From Gammaproteobacteria bacterium (GTDB taxonomy: Bacteria; Pseudomonadota; Gammaproteobacteria; HK1): a stretch of 37,773 nucleotides of DNA. The DNA lies in NCBI GenBank assembly GCA_022826505.1, contig JAJDUQ010000228.1:1-37773 (forward strand). Direction: 5' to 3'. The notes under the pieces were generated by a model that was not told where the DNA came from, searched no databases, and saw nothing but the letters and a program-made list of their open reading frames with translations. The translations under genes and the position numbers were made by a program. Shown one piece after another: positions 16,658-24,940 of this stretch. Within the stretch, counting starts at the first letter, position 1, and every line of letters starts with the position of its first letter.

Positions 16658-17944
16658 TCAGCTTGCCAGCACTCCGTCCGCCCACGCAGCGGCGGCAAGG
16701 AGCGGATCGTCGGCGTGCCGGTGCGCGACGAGTTGCACGCCGATGGGCAGACCGGTCGGCCCGTGCCCGTACGGGATCTGGACGGCAGGCATGCCGATCA
16801 CGTGCCAGAGGAAGTTGAAGGTCGGCGGCCCGGTGTTCTCGACTCCGACCGGCGCTTCGCCCACCGCGCTCGGTGTCAGCACAATTTCTTCGCCGGCGAG
16901 CACGCCGTCCATCAGGCGCCCGCAATCCTCCACGTGCCTGATGTTGTCGACGTGCTGCGCCAGGGAAATCTCGCGCCCGGCCCTGAACATGCTCTGGGTG
17001 GTCGATCGCAGGGACGCCGAGCTTCGCCTCCACACCGGCAACAGTGCCCGCGCCAGCTCGAATCGAATGATTTCCCACATCTTCTCGCGCAGGCAGTCGA
17101 ACTCCGGCGGCAGCGTGAGTTCTTCAACCGTGGCGCCTGCCGCCGAGAACACCTCCGCCGCACGTTCGACCGCGGCCTGCGACTCCGGCTGCGCTTCATC
17201 CCAAAGCGGTGTACGACACAGCCGCACGCGGGGCGGGCCATCCGCAAGCGGCGGTATGCCGGCTGCGTCCACTCCGAGCAACGCATCGCGCAGCAACGCG
17301 AGATCGGCGACACTGCGCCCGTACAGTCCGAGCGTGTCGAATCGCTCGCAAAGCGCCCCCATCCCCGCCAGCGACAGCAGGCCGAACGTCGGCTTGAGTC
17401 CGTAGATCCCGCAATAGGCGGCAGGGCGAATCGTCGACCCCGCGGTCTGGCTCGCCAGCGCCAGCGGCACCATGCGATCGGCGACGGCCGCGGCGGAACC
17501 ACTCGACGACCCGCCCGGGGTATGCAGGCGATTCAGCGGATGGGATGTCGGCCCCGGATCGCGGTTGGCGAACTCCGTGGTCACGGTCTTGCCGAGGATG
17601 ACCGCGCCTGCCTCGCGCAAGGCCGCCACACAGGCCGCGTCCTCCGCCGGTATGGCTCCTGCGTAGGCGCGCGAGCCGTGTGTCGTCGGCTGATCGCAGG
17701 TGTCGACGATGTCCTTGATGCCGATCGGCACGCCGTGCAGCGGTCCGGTCGGCGGCGTTCGGTCGCGGGCGCGCGCCTGCTCGAGCGCGAGGCAGGGATC
17801 GACGTGGGACCAGGCCGACACCGCGGACTCGCGCGCTTCGATTCGCGCGAGACATGCGCCGACGAGCGCCTCCGAGGTCAGGTCGCCATTCGCGATGCAG
17901 GCCGCAGCCTCGGTCGCGGTGAGAGTGGTTGGGTCATCGGTCAC
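16658..17944 (-). CDS. Amidase signature family hydrolase
   Basis: A 428-aa amidase signature enzyme, which hydrolyses amide bonds in the cytoplasm. The Ser-cisSer-Lys triad is visible: Lys77 in HGVPIGIKDI, the glycine/serine loop PGGSSSGSAAAVAD (143-156) and the nucleophile Ser170 in QTAGSTIRPAAYCGIYGLKPT-type sequence. Length is normal for the family. The GTG start at 17944 has GAGGAA about 7 bases upstream and is preferred to a start further back. It is transcribed divergently from the TRAP transporter operon, with about 495 bases between, so a shared control region and a related substrate are likely. The natural amide is unknown. A second amidase of a different subgroup is at 23514. Confidence 0.93.
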   Translation of the reverse strand: MTDDPTTLTATEAAACIANGDLTSEALVGACLARIEARESAVSAWSHVDPCLALEQARARDRTPPTGPLHGVPIGIKDIVDTCDQPTTHGSRAYAGAIPAEDAACVAALREAGAVILGKTVTTEFANRDPGPTSHPLNRLHTPGGSSSGSAAAVADRMVPLALASQTAGSTIRPAAYCGIYGLKPTFGLLSLAGMGALCERFDTLGLYGRSVADLALLRDALLGVDAAGIPPLADGPPRVRLCRTPLWDEAQPESQAAVERAAEVFSAAGATVEELTLPPEFDCLREKMWEIIRFELARALLPVWRRSSASLRSTTQSMFRAGREISLAQHVDNIRHVEDCGRLMDGVLAGEEIVLTPSAVGEAPVGVENTGPPTFNFLWHVIGMPAVQIPYGHGPTGLPIGVQLVAHRHADDPLLAAAAWADGVLAS

Positions 17945-18439
17945 GGATTCTTCCTCGCATGTCTGCGCGCAGTCGCATCGGTCCGGTCGGCGACGCCGGA
18001 CCGTGAGATTCGTGGGCGCACCGGCACCGACCGGGCCGAACACCGCCATGTACACCACCGCGGATCGTTCAGGCCGTCCATCGTCGTCAAGCCCGAATCG
18101 CTCGCGGTGCCGTCATCGCAAGACATCGCAGCGACGACAGACGCCGGATGTCGCAACGCCCCCGGGTTCGCGGCGAGGATAGTCGGCGAGCCATGCCGTT
18201 GCCAGCCGCGAACGGTACGGGACCGCGCGGCCTCCATTCCGGGAATTTGGTGCAGGCCGAGGGGAGAAATCGGCGCCCCGGTGTACGTCGCTGCCCGGAA
18301 GAGGGATATCGAGGGACCGGATACTGCTACGATGCAAATGTCCGACTCCCACGAGCGGACGGATTCCGCCGCGCCGCAATTCTCATTGGGTCATGCGCTC
18401 CTTGCGGCCGGCATTCACTATTTTGGAGGAAAGACATCG
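17945..18439. promoter_or_regulatory. Divergent control region between amidase and TRAP operon
   Basis: About 495 bases between two divergent start codons. It should contain both promoters, but I could not pick out convincing -35/-10 pairs or operators by eye. The strong ribosome site GGAGGA (18425-18430), 9 bases before the TRAP start, is clear. No gene is recognised in it and no regulator gene flanks it. Confidence 0.5.
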
Positions 18440-19450
18440 ATGAGAACCCCACAGATTTATCGGTCCGCAACTGTCACCGGCGTCCTCTCGGCGTGCCTTG
18501 CGCTTGGAGCGATTTCCGTGACGCAGGCGGCAGACGTGACCCTTCGCCTCGGCACCTACGTCAACAAGGTCGACGTCCGCTACGGTGGCTTCCAGAACTT
18601 CGCGAACCTCGTCAATGAAAAGACCAACGGCCGGGTCGAGGTTCAGGTCTTCGATTCCGGCACGCTTCACCCGTTCAACAAGGCATTCGACTCGGTCCTG
18701 GGCGGCGTCTCCGACATCAGCCCGGTGATCAACGAGAAGCGGCTCCCCTGCCACCGCATGACCACCTTCACGCCGGTCGCGGTCGACTGGGAGCAGCACA
18801 TCGAGCTCGACCAGGAGTACACCGCACTGGTGGCCGACGAGCTCGCGAACGCGGGTCTCATCAACGTGCTCTCGTCGAACTTCTCCTACGATCAGGAATG
18901 GTGGTTCAAGACGCCGGACGCCCAGCTCGACAAGCTCGACGGACAGCTCGTGCGCGACATCGGCCCCGTCATGACCCACATCATCAAGAAGTGGGGCGGG
19001 AAGCCCGTGTTCATCGCGCCGACCGAGGTCTACCAGGGTGCGGAACGCGGCGTGGTCGATGCGATCAACATGGGCGTCGCGACGTTCAGCTCGTGGAAGC
19101 TCTGGGACGTCATGCCGCACATGATCAACGCCAACCTCTTCTACGGCAACATCATGTACATGATGAACAAGGCCAAGTTCGACGCCCTGAGCCCGGAGGA
19201 TCAGCAGGCGATCCTCGACGCCGGCGAAGAAGCGCAGCGCGCCATCAAGACCCCTTACGAGCAGTGGATCAACGAGAAGGTCGGCGAGGCGATCATGAAG
19301 GGCGGCGGCAGCGCCCGCGCCCTTGCCAAGGACGAGCGCATGCGCCTGATCGCGTCGGCCGCCGAAGGCTGGGACGACAAGTGGAACGAGGCCTGCGGAG
19401 AAGAGCTCGCCGGCAAGATCCGAGCCCTCTTCGAGAAGTACGAGGGCTGA
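18440..19450 (+). CDS. TRAP transporter solute-binding protein (DctP family)
   Basis: A 336-aa periplasmic receptor of a tripartite ATP-independent transporter. Residues 1-31 are a signal peptide (basic MRTPQIYR, hydrophobic core, ISVTQAA) with likely cleavage before DVTLRL. The mature protein shows the family layout: LRLGTYVNK at the start, VEVQVFDSGTL, the ligand-binding region with QLVRDIGPVM, where the Arg that usually clamps a carboxylate lies, then VYQGAERGVVDAI and the late LSPEDQQAIL. A strong GGAGGA ribosome site precedes ATG 18440. It heads an operon with both membrane subunits and a hydrolase. An organic acid anion is the expected type of ligand; which one cannot be read. Confidence 0.93.
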   Translation: MRTPQIYRSATVTGVLSACLALGAISVTQAADVTLRLGTYVNKVDVRYGGFQNFANLVNEKTNGRVEVQVFDSGTLHPFNKAFDSVLGGVSDISPVINEKRLPCHRMTTFTPVAVDWEQHIELDQEYTALVADELANAGLINVLSSNFSYDQEWWFKTPDAQLDKLDGQLVRDIGPVMTHIIKKWGGKPVFIAPTEVYQGAERGVVDAINMGVATFSSWKLWDVMPHMINANLFYGNIMYMMNKAKFDALSPEDQQAILDAGEEAQRAIKTPYEQWINEKVGEAIMKGGGSARALAKDERMRLIASAAEGWDDKWNEACGEELAGKIRALFEKYEG

Positions 19451-19477
19451 TTCTCCGGAAGTTTTCCGACAATCGAG

Positions 19478-19511
19478 CACCGGTCCGCCACTTGCAAGGG
19501 GCGGACCGGTG
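19478..19511 (+). promoter_or_regulatory. Intercistronic hairpin between TRAP receptor and membrane genes
   Basis: CACCGGTCCGCC (19478-19489) and GGCGGACCGGTG (19500-19511) form a perfect 12-bp stem with a 10-base loop, starting 27 bases after the receptor stop codon and ending 39 bases before the DctQ start. There is no following T-run. Such stems often protect the upstream mRNA or cause partial termination, so that the receptor is made in excess over the membrane subunits. The structure is seen; the role is inferred. Confidence 0.75.
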
Positions 19512-19550
19512 GCGACGCGATTCCCTTCTGCAAAGCGAGGTGAGAAGCCG

Positions 19551-20054
19551 ATGCTCGAACGACTCGAGCTGTGGATGAGGCGTTTCATCTCCCTCATGAT
19601 TCTCGGTGGGGGCGTGCTGATCCTGGTGCAGGCGGTCTGGATCACCTGGGGCGTCTTCGCCCGCTACATCCTCCGCGACCCCGACGAAACGGTCACCGAG
19701 GCGACGGCGCTGCTGCTCGTCCCTCTCGCATTCGTCGGGATCGCCTACGCGCTCCAGGAAGACGCGTTCCCCAAGGTCACGATGCTGATCGACAAGCTGC
19801 CAGCGGCAATCGCGCGGCGAATCCGATTCTTCAACCTGGTGATGATGACGCTCATCGGGGTGTTCTTCACTGTCGTCGCCGGCTCGGCCACCATCCGGAC
19901 CTACACGACCGGCGCCGTTTCTTCGATCATCGAGTGGCCCGAGTTCGCGTTCTGGGCGCCGGTATGCGTATTCATCGCCGCATTCACCGCACTCGGTGCC
20001 ATCCGGGTCGCCACTGCGCTCAGTTCAGGCGACCCCGACGGGAGGGCCGAGTGA
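19551..20054 (+). CDS. TRAP transporter small permease (DctQ family)
   Basis: A 167-aa inner-membrane protein with four hydrophobic segments (about 12-32, 48-66, 90-112, 128-150) and the family signature FARYILRDPDETVTEAT near residue 36 in the first half. DctQ links the large permease to the receptor cycle of TRAP importers. ATG 19551 is chosen because it gives the normal cytoplasmic lead (MLERLELWMRR) and has GCGAGGTGAG upstream; an earlier GTG at 19509 would lie in the hairpin. Its stop overlaps the large-permease start by one base (TGATG). Confidence 0.92.
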   Translation: MLERLELWMRRFISLMILGGGVLILVQAVWITWGVFARYILRDPDETVTEATALLLVPLAFVGIAYALQEDAFPKVTMLIDKLPAAIARRIRFFNLVMMTLIGVFFTVVAGSATIRTYTTGAVSSIIEWPEFAFWAPVCVFIAAFTALGAIRVATALSSGDPDGRAE

Positions 20055-21361
20055 TGGAGTGGCAATTCGTCGGCGGAGGGATTCTCGTTCTGCTGGTGAT
20101 TTTCATCGGCGTGGGGCTGCCGATTCCGTTTGCGCTTGCCGCGGCATCGCTGCCCTTCCTGTGGACCATCCAGGACTTCAGCACGTCGCTGATCAGCGCG
20201 GAGCTGATGCTGTGGCGCGTGTGGGTGGACTACATCCTGCTCGCGGTGCCGCTGTTCGTGTTTCTGGGAGAGCTGGTCGGGCGATCACGCATCGGCCCGC
20301 GCCTCTATCACATGATGCACCGCGGCGCGCCGCTGACCGGCTCGGCCGCCTACGGCAGCGTCGGGGCCTGCGCCGGTTTCGGAGCGATTTGCGGATCGAG
20401 CATGATCGGCGCCCTCACCATCGGCAGCGTCGCGCTGCCGGAGATGCTGCGCCTCGGCTACGGCAAGCGCATCGCCGCCGGCGTGATCGCGGCCGGCGGC
20501 ACCCTGAGCGTGCTCATCCCGCCGAGCCTCATCCTGCTCTTCTACGGCATTGTGACCGAGGTCTCGATCGGCCAGCTCTTCATCGCAGGGGTGATTCCGG
20601 GCCTCATCCTGACCGGATTCTTCGTCATCGTCATTCTGGGCTGGCGGTTCTTTCGCCCGAACGACATCCCGGCATCCGACCGCGGCGGCACGTGGCTCAT
20701 CAAGGACACGCTGCTCGCCCTGGCGCCGGTGGTGGTGATCGCGTTCGTGATCATCGCGTCCATCTATTTCGGCATCGCGACGCCCACCGAGGCGGCGGCG
20801 GTTGCGGTGGTCGTCACCATCATCCTCGCCGCCACCGTCGGCAAGCTGCCCTTCCGGGGGTTCGTCGATGCGCTGCGCTCCACGCTTCGCACCATGGGGT
20901 TCCTCGGACTGCTGCTGTCCGCGGCGCTGCTGATGGGATTCGTGCTCAACTACCACCGCGTGCCGCAGCAGTTCACCGAGGCGTTCATCGCGCTGGAGCT
21001 GTCGCCGTACCTGGTGCTGCTGATGGTGATCGCCTTCTATCTCGTCGTCGGCATGTTCCTGGAGCCGGCGTCGATGATCTTCATCACCCTGCCCACGCTC
21101 TTCCCGCTCGTCAGCGCCGCCGGCTACGACCTTGTGTGGTTCGGCATCATCTTCACCATCACGATGGAGATCGCGGTGCTGACGCCGCCGGTGGGGCTGA
21201 ATCTCTACGTGCTGCAGGGGCTCGCGCCGCGGGACAACCCGGTGCCCATCACCGACGTCATCATCGGCTGCGTGCCGTTCATCATCGCGCTCGCCGGTCT
21301 CATCATCCTGATGCTCGCCTTCCCGCAGCTCGCACTATGGCTGCCCGAGGCGACGCGCTGA
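20054..21361 (+). CDS. TRAP transporter large permease (DctM family)
   Basis: A 435-aa polytopic inner-membrane protein with about 12 hydrophobic segments, the ion-coupled carrier of the TRAP system. Family markers are GVGLPIPFALAAAS near the start, VPLFVFLGELVGRS, the GAICGSSMIGALTIGSVALPEM block, the conserved AGGTLSVLIPPSLILLFYGI and the late TPPVGLNLYVLQG. Length is typical. It is coupled to dctQ by TGATG. The alpha/beta-hydrolase gene starts 11 bases after its stop, with AGGAG in the gap, so it is part of the same transcript. Confidence 0.94.
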   Translation: MEWQFVGGGILVLLVIFIGVGLPIPFALAAASLPFLWTIQDFSTSLISAELMLWRVWVDYILLAVPLFVFLGELVGRSRIGPRLYHMMHRGAPLTGSAAYGSVGACAGFGAICGSSMIGALTIGSVALPEMLRLGYGKRIAAGVIAAGGTLSVLIPPSLILLFYGIVTEVSIGQLFIAGVIPGLILTGFFVIVILGWRFFRPNDIPASDRGGTWLIKDTLLALAPVVVIAFVIIASIYFGIATPTEAAAVAVVVTIILAATVGKLPFRGFVDALRSTLRTMGFLGLLLSAALLMGFVLNYHRVPQQFTEAFIALELSPYLVLLMVIAFYLVVGMFLEPASMIFITLPTLFPLVSAAGYDLVWFGIIFTITMEIAVLTPPVGLNLYVLQGLAPRDNPVPITDVIIGCVPFIIALAGLIILMLAFPQLALWLPEATR

Positions 21362-21372
21362 GGAGTCGCTCC

Positions 21373-22125
21373 ATGCTCAACCACCAGCGCCACGGCAGCG
21401 GCCCGCCACTCGTCCTTCAACACGGTTTCCTCGGCGGCGCCGGCGACTGGCTGCCGTTGTTCGCGACCTTCGGCCGTCACTTCGACGTCATCGCGCCGGA
21501 CTTTCCGGGGTTCGCGGGCAGCAGCGACATCGAGGCACCGGACTCCGTCACGGGGTTCGCCGACGCCCTGCTCGGATTCCTCGACGAGCTCGGCATCGAG
21601 CGCACCTCCCTGCTCGGGCACTCGATGGGCAGCATGGTGGCGCTGCAAATCGCGCTCGATCATCCGGAGCGCCTCGACCGGCTCGTGCTCTACGGCTCCA
21701 CCTGCACGGGCGATCTGCCGGATCGCTTCGAGCCGTTCGAGGCATCGATCGCGCGTCTTGAGCGACTCGGGGTCGACGCGTGCGCCGATTTCATCGTGCC
21801 GACCTGGTTCGTCGACGGCGAGGCGGCGCCGTACTTCGCGATGTGCCGGGAAGCGGGCCGCGGGCTCGGCACCGAAACCGCCATCCGCGCCCTGCGCGCG
21901 CTCGGCGCGTGGAATGTGTGCGAGCGGCTCGGGGAAGTCTCGGTGCCGACGCTGGTCATCTGCGGCGACCTCGACCGATCGACCACCCCGGCTCAGTCGT
22001 ATCGTCTGTGGGAGGCGATCCCGAACGCCCGTCTGTGCGTCGTGCCCGGATGCGCGCACAACGTGCACCTGGAGCGCCCGGAGCTGTACTCGAGCGTCGT
22101 GCTCGACTTCCTGACCGAGGGGTGA
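21373..22125 (+). CDS. Alpha/beta-hydrolase
   Basis: A 250-aa alpha/beta-hydrolase. The oxyanion segment is LQHGFLGGAGDW, the nucleophile elbow GHSMGS has Ser84, the acid is probably Asp201 (CGDLDRSTTP) and the base His229 (GCAHNVHLERP). It resembles 3-oxoadipate enol-lactonase (PcaD)-like and other lactone or ester hydrolases. There is no signal peptide, so it acts in the cytoplasm. AGGAG lies 7 bases upstream of ATG 21373. As last gene of the TRAP operon it probably acts on the imported compound or a product of it. Confidence 0.9.
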   Translation: MLNHQRHGSGPPLVLQHGFLGGAGDWLPLFATFGRHFDVIAPDFPGFAGSSDIEAPDSVTGFADALLGFLDELGIERTSLLGHSMGSMVALQIALDHPERLDRLVLYGSTCTGDLPDRFEPFEASIARLERLGVDACADFIVPTWFVDGEAAPYFAMCREAGRGLGTETAIRALRALGAWNVCERLGEVSVPTLVICGDLDRSTTPAQSYRLWEAIPNARLCVVPGCAHNVHLERPELYSSVVLDFLTEG

Positions 22126-22128
22126 GCG

Positions 22129-22151
22129 GCGGCCGGGTTACGGCCGGCCGC
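22129..22151. terminator. GC-rich hairpin between convergent genes
   Basis: GCGGCCGG (22129-22136) and CCGGCCGC (22144-22151) form an 8-bp stem with a 7-base loop in the 30-base gap between the convergent hydrolase and metallo-hydrolase genes. It lacks a T-run on either side, so it may only be a weak two-way terminator or a 3' end stabiliser. Confidence 0.4.
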
Positions 22152-22155
22152 GGGT

Positions 22156-23043
22156 TCACTCCATCTTCGCCATGCGCGGGGCGCCGATGGGGATCTCCAT
22201 CAGATCCTCGCCCCAGATGACGTTGCCGTCGTAGATGTCGCGGATCTCCTTGACGATCCGTTCGCGCACGCCGGGCTGATCGATCTGCTCCAGCACATGG
22301 GTCAGAACCAGCGTCCCGACGTCGGCCTCGCGTGCGATGCGGGCGCAGTCGACATGGTTGCCGCAGGCCTCGCGATAGATCGGCGTCGGCTCGGTGCCGG
22401 AAAAGTAGTGGCACATGTGCACGAGCACGTCGCAGCCGCGTGAGAGCTCGATGATGTCGTCCGGCACTCCGCCGCTGTCGCCGGAGTAGACGAGCGTCCC
22501 CTCCTCGCTCTCGACCCTGAACGCGAGGCATTCGAGGTAGGGCTGCACGTGAGTTGCCGTACCCACCGTCACCTTCCATCGATTGGTCTCGACGACGTCC
22601 CCCGCATGCACCTCGCGCACCCGTGGCGCCGGCCACTTGCGGGGCGGCACTCCGCCCCGGAACTCGAAGACGTCGATGCTGCCCTGGTGCGAGATGCGCG
22701 CACGGATGTCGGGACCCCACACGCCGTCTTCCGAGAAGAGCTGCTCGGTCATGCGGGCGAGCGGCGAAGGACCGTACACCTGAAGATCCGGGATGAGGTC
22801 GGCGCCCATGTCCCATCGCTGGAGGACAAGCCGCGGATACTCCATGCAATGGTCGTAGTGCAGGTGGCTCAGGAAGACGTGGCTGACGTCCACCGCCCGG
22901 GTGCCCGACTCGATCAGCCGGTGATGGGATCCGGGCCCGTGGTCCATGACGATGCGATCGTCACCGATCTCGATGAGGTAGCCGGAACTCGCACGCTTGA
23001 GGGAGGGCGTGGGCGTACCGGTGCCGAGCAGGGTGATCTTCAT
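22156..23043 (-). CDS. Metallo-beta-lactamase-fold hydrolase (RNase Z-like group)
   Basis: A 295-aa protein of the MBL superfamily. It starts MKITLLGTGTPTPS, as in the RNase Z/arylsulfatase-like group, and has the metal motif HLHYDH (H60, H62, D64, H65). Later ligands are in GTATHVQPY and YSGDSGG, and a final His is in LTHVLEQ. Two metal ions (Zn or Mn/Fe) are expected. It lacks the long exosite arm of tRNA-processing RNase Z, so it is more likely a small-molecule hydrolase, perhaps a lactonase. It is convergent with the TRAP/hydrolase operon and divergent from the AtzG-like/amidase pair. Metal ligands are seen; the substrate is not known. Confidence 0.88.
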   Translation of the reverse strand: MKITLLGTGTPTPSLKRASSGYLIEIGDDRIVMDHGPGSHHRLIESGTRAVDVSHVFLSHLHYDHCMEYPRLVLQRWDMGADLIPDLQVYGPSPLARMTEQLFSEDGVWGPDIRARISHQGSIDVFEFRGGVPPRKWPAPRVREVHAGDVVETNRWKVTVGTATHVQPYLECLAFRVESEEGTLVYSGDSGGVPDDIIELSRGCDVLVHMCHYFSGTEPTPIYREACGNHVDCARIAREADVGTLVLTHVLEQIDQPGVRERIVKEIRDIYDGNVIWGEDLMEIPIGAPRMAKME

Positions 23044-23112
23044 TGGGGAACGCGCTCCCTTGGCGGCTGATTCTCAGCGGTAAAGGCTAGCATGCGGCCG
23101 CTCCGGTTCGCT

Positions 23113-23175
23113 GGGATCGAGGACGTCCCACCGTCGAACGTGCCCTGAGTTCGAGGGCGTCCCGCCCTCGATCCC
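23113..23175. repeat. Nested inverted repeats in intergenic region
   Basis: Outer arms GGGATCGAGG (23113-23122) and CCTCGATCCC (23166-23175) enclose an inner hairpin, TCGAGGGCG (23151-23159), loop TCC, CGCCCTCGA (23163-23171), that shares bases with the right outer arm. The two structures are therefore mutually exclusive. It lies between the divergent metallo-hydrolase and AtzG-like genes. It could be a copy of a short dispersed palindromic repeat or a regulatory switch; no second copy was found in the window. Confidence 0.6.
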
Positions 23176-23307
23176 GGGAGCGACAGGTCCGCAGTCTGCA
23201 TCCGTACCGAACAAAATTGTCCCGTGCGGCCGCGCATCGTCACAGGCGGCCACCGCGGCCAGGCGTTATGATCCAGTGTGCTGTCGACAGGCTATCGGAG
23301 AGCTCGC

Positions 23308-23514
23308 ATGTCACCCGAACTCGTCGCCTCGCTCGCGCGGCGGCTGTACGGAATCGAAGTGTCGCCGGACCGCGCGGCGGAACTCGCGGCCGAGCTGGAT
23401 CGGCTCGGGACGGCCGCTGCCGCTGCCGAGTCCGCGCTCGACTTCGACGACGGTTGCGCGAGCCATGCCGCGGCGATCACGGCGCGGCTCCCGGACACCT
23501 CCGGAGACGGCTGA
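23308..23514 (+). CDS. AtzG-like small subunit (DUF4089 type)
   Basis: A 68-aa helical protein, MSPELVASLARRLYGIEV, then a long helix DRAAELAAELDRLGTAAAAAE and a short acidic tail. In size, helical pattern and position it matches the AtzG/DUF4089 family: small proteins that form a heterotetramer with the amidase AtzE (1-carboxybiuret hydrolase), much as GatC does with GatA. Its stop overlaps the amidase ATG by one base (TGATG), as usual for this pair. Sequence similarity is low, so the call rests mainly on context. Confidence 0.72.
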   Translation: MSPELVASLARRLYGIEVSPDRAAELAAELDRLGTAAAAAESALDFDDGCASHAAAITARLPDTSGDG

Positions 23515-24929
23515 TGAGTGAAGACATCACCGACCGCGGGCTGGTCGAGACCGCCGCCTCCATCCGTGCCGGCGAAGTGTCGAGCGTCGAGTGCACCCGC
23601 GCGTGCCTGAAGCGAATCGAGCGCCTGCAGCCGGTCACCAACGCCTTCATTCGCATCGACGCCGACGAGGCGCTTGGCGCCGCGGCCCGTGCCGACGAGG
23701 CCGTCGCCCGCGGCGATGCGCTCGGACCTCTGCACGGGGTGCCGCTCGCGCACAAGGATCTGCTGTATCGCGCCGGACGCGTGTCCACCGGCGGATCGAA
23801 GATCCTGGGCGAACGGACCGCCGGCGTCACCGCGACCGCGGCGGAGCGCCTGGACGGCGCCGGCGCGATCGATCTCGGCACCCTCAACATGGTCGAATTC
23901 GCGGCCGGCGGCACCGGCCACAACGAGCACCACGGCGATTGCCGAAACCCGTGGGACACCGAGCGCTCGACCGGTGGTTCGTCGAGCGGATCGGGCTGCG
24001 CGGTGGCGGCGCGCATGGTCTTCGGGGCGCTCGGGTCCGATACCGGCGGCTCGGTGCGCATGCCGGCCGCGTTGTGCGGCGTGACCGGCCTCAAACCGAC
24101 CGACGGTCGCGTGTCGCGCTTCGGCGTGATGCCTCGGTCCTGGACCTCGGACACGCTCGGACCGATGGCCAGAAGCGCTCGGGACGCCGCGCGCCTGCTG
24201 GGAGTCGTCGCCGGTCACGACCCACGCGATCCGGCGACGCGACAGGTGCCGGTGCCCGACTACGAGGCGGAGATCGAGGACCGTGTCGACGGTTTGCGGG
24301 TAGGAATTCCGAACCAGGGCTGGATGGAACACACGGTCGCGGAAGTGCAGGACACGCTCGAAGACGTGCGCCGCTGCTTCGAGAGCCTCGGCTGCCGGAC
24401 AAGCGGCGTGGACGTGCCCGACCCGAAGCTCGCGTTCGACCTGAGCGAGATCATCGTCAAGAGCGAATCCGCGGCGATGCACGAACGGTGGCTGCGCGAA
24501 CGCCCCGAGGACTATTCGATCGCCATCCGCGCACCGATCGAGGCCGGCCTGTACATCCCGGCGACCCACTACCTGCATGCGCAGCGCATGCGAGGACCCG
24601 CGCTGGACGAATTTCACCGTGCGGTGTTCGACCATGTCGATGCGCTGCTCCTGCCGGCCGTGCCGTTCCCCGCCCCGCTTCTGGCCGACTGCGATCCCAA
24701 CTCGACGACCAGAGCGGCCCGGACCATGGCCGAGTTCCCACGCTTTACCCGTCCGATCAGTTACCTTGGCCTCCCGGCGCTGGTGCTGCCGGGCGGGTTT
24801 TCCGGAAACCATCTACCCGTCGGGTTCCAGCTCGTCGCCCCGCCGTTCGCCGAATCGCTCCTGCTGAGGCTGGCTCACCACTATCAACAGGCGACCGACT
24901 GGCACCGAAGACGACCGCCCATCGGGTGA
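23514..24929 (+). CDS. AtzE/GatA-like amidase
   Basis: A 471-aa amidase signature enzyme. Lys81 is in HGVPLAHKDLLYRAG, the glycine/serine loop is STGGSSSGSGCAVAARM (152-168), and the nucleophile Ser180 is in GSDTGGSVRMPAALCGVTG. The HKDL form of the lysine motif and the NEHHG segment are shared by GatA/AtzE-type amidases. It is translationally coupled to the AtzG-like gene, so the active form is probably a complex of the two. The presence of an AtzG-like partner does not prove carboxybiuret as substrate: no other cyanurate or allophanate gene is nearby. It is followed 11 bases later by the enolase-superfamily gene, suggesting a shared catabolic operon. Confidence 0.92.
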   Translation: MSEDITDRGLVETAASIRAGEVSSVECTRACLKRIERLQPVTNAFIRIDADEALGAAARADEAVARGDALGPLHGVPLAHKDLLYRAGRVSTGGSKILGERTAGVTATAAERLDGAGAIDLGTLNMVEFAAGGTGHNEHHGDCRNPWDTERSTGGSSSGSGCAVAARMVFGALGSDTGGSVRMPAALCGVTGLKPTDGRVSRFGVMPRSWTSDTLGPMARSARDAARLLGVVAGHDPRDPATRQVPVPDYEAEIEDRVDGLRVGIPNQGWMEHTVAEVQDTLEDVRRCFESLGCRTSGVDVPDPKLAFDLSEIIVKSESAAMHERWLRERPEDYSIAIRAPIEAGLYIPATHYLHAQRMRGPALDEFHRAVFDHVDALLLPAVPFPAPLLADCDPNSTTRAARTMAEFPRFTRPISYLGLPALVLPGGFSGNHLPVGFQLVAPPFAESLLLRLAHHYQQATDWHRRRPPIG

Positions 24930-24940
24930 CGGAGGCGAAC

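Noticed and set aside
16613-18439. Long open frame upstream of and in frame with the TRAP receptor
   Set aside because: It is the opposite-strand shadow of the amidase gene; the signal peptide and GGAGGA fix the receptor start at 18440.
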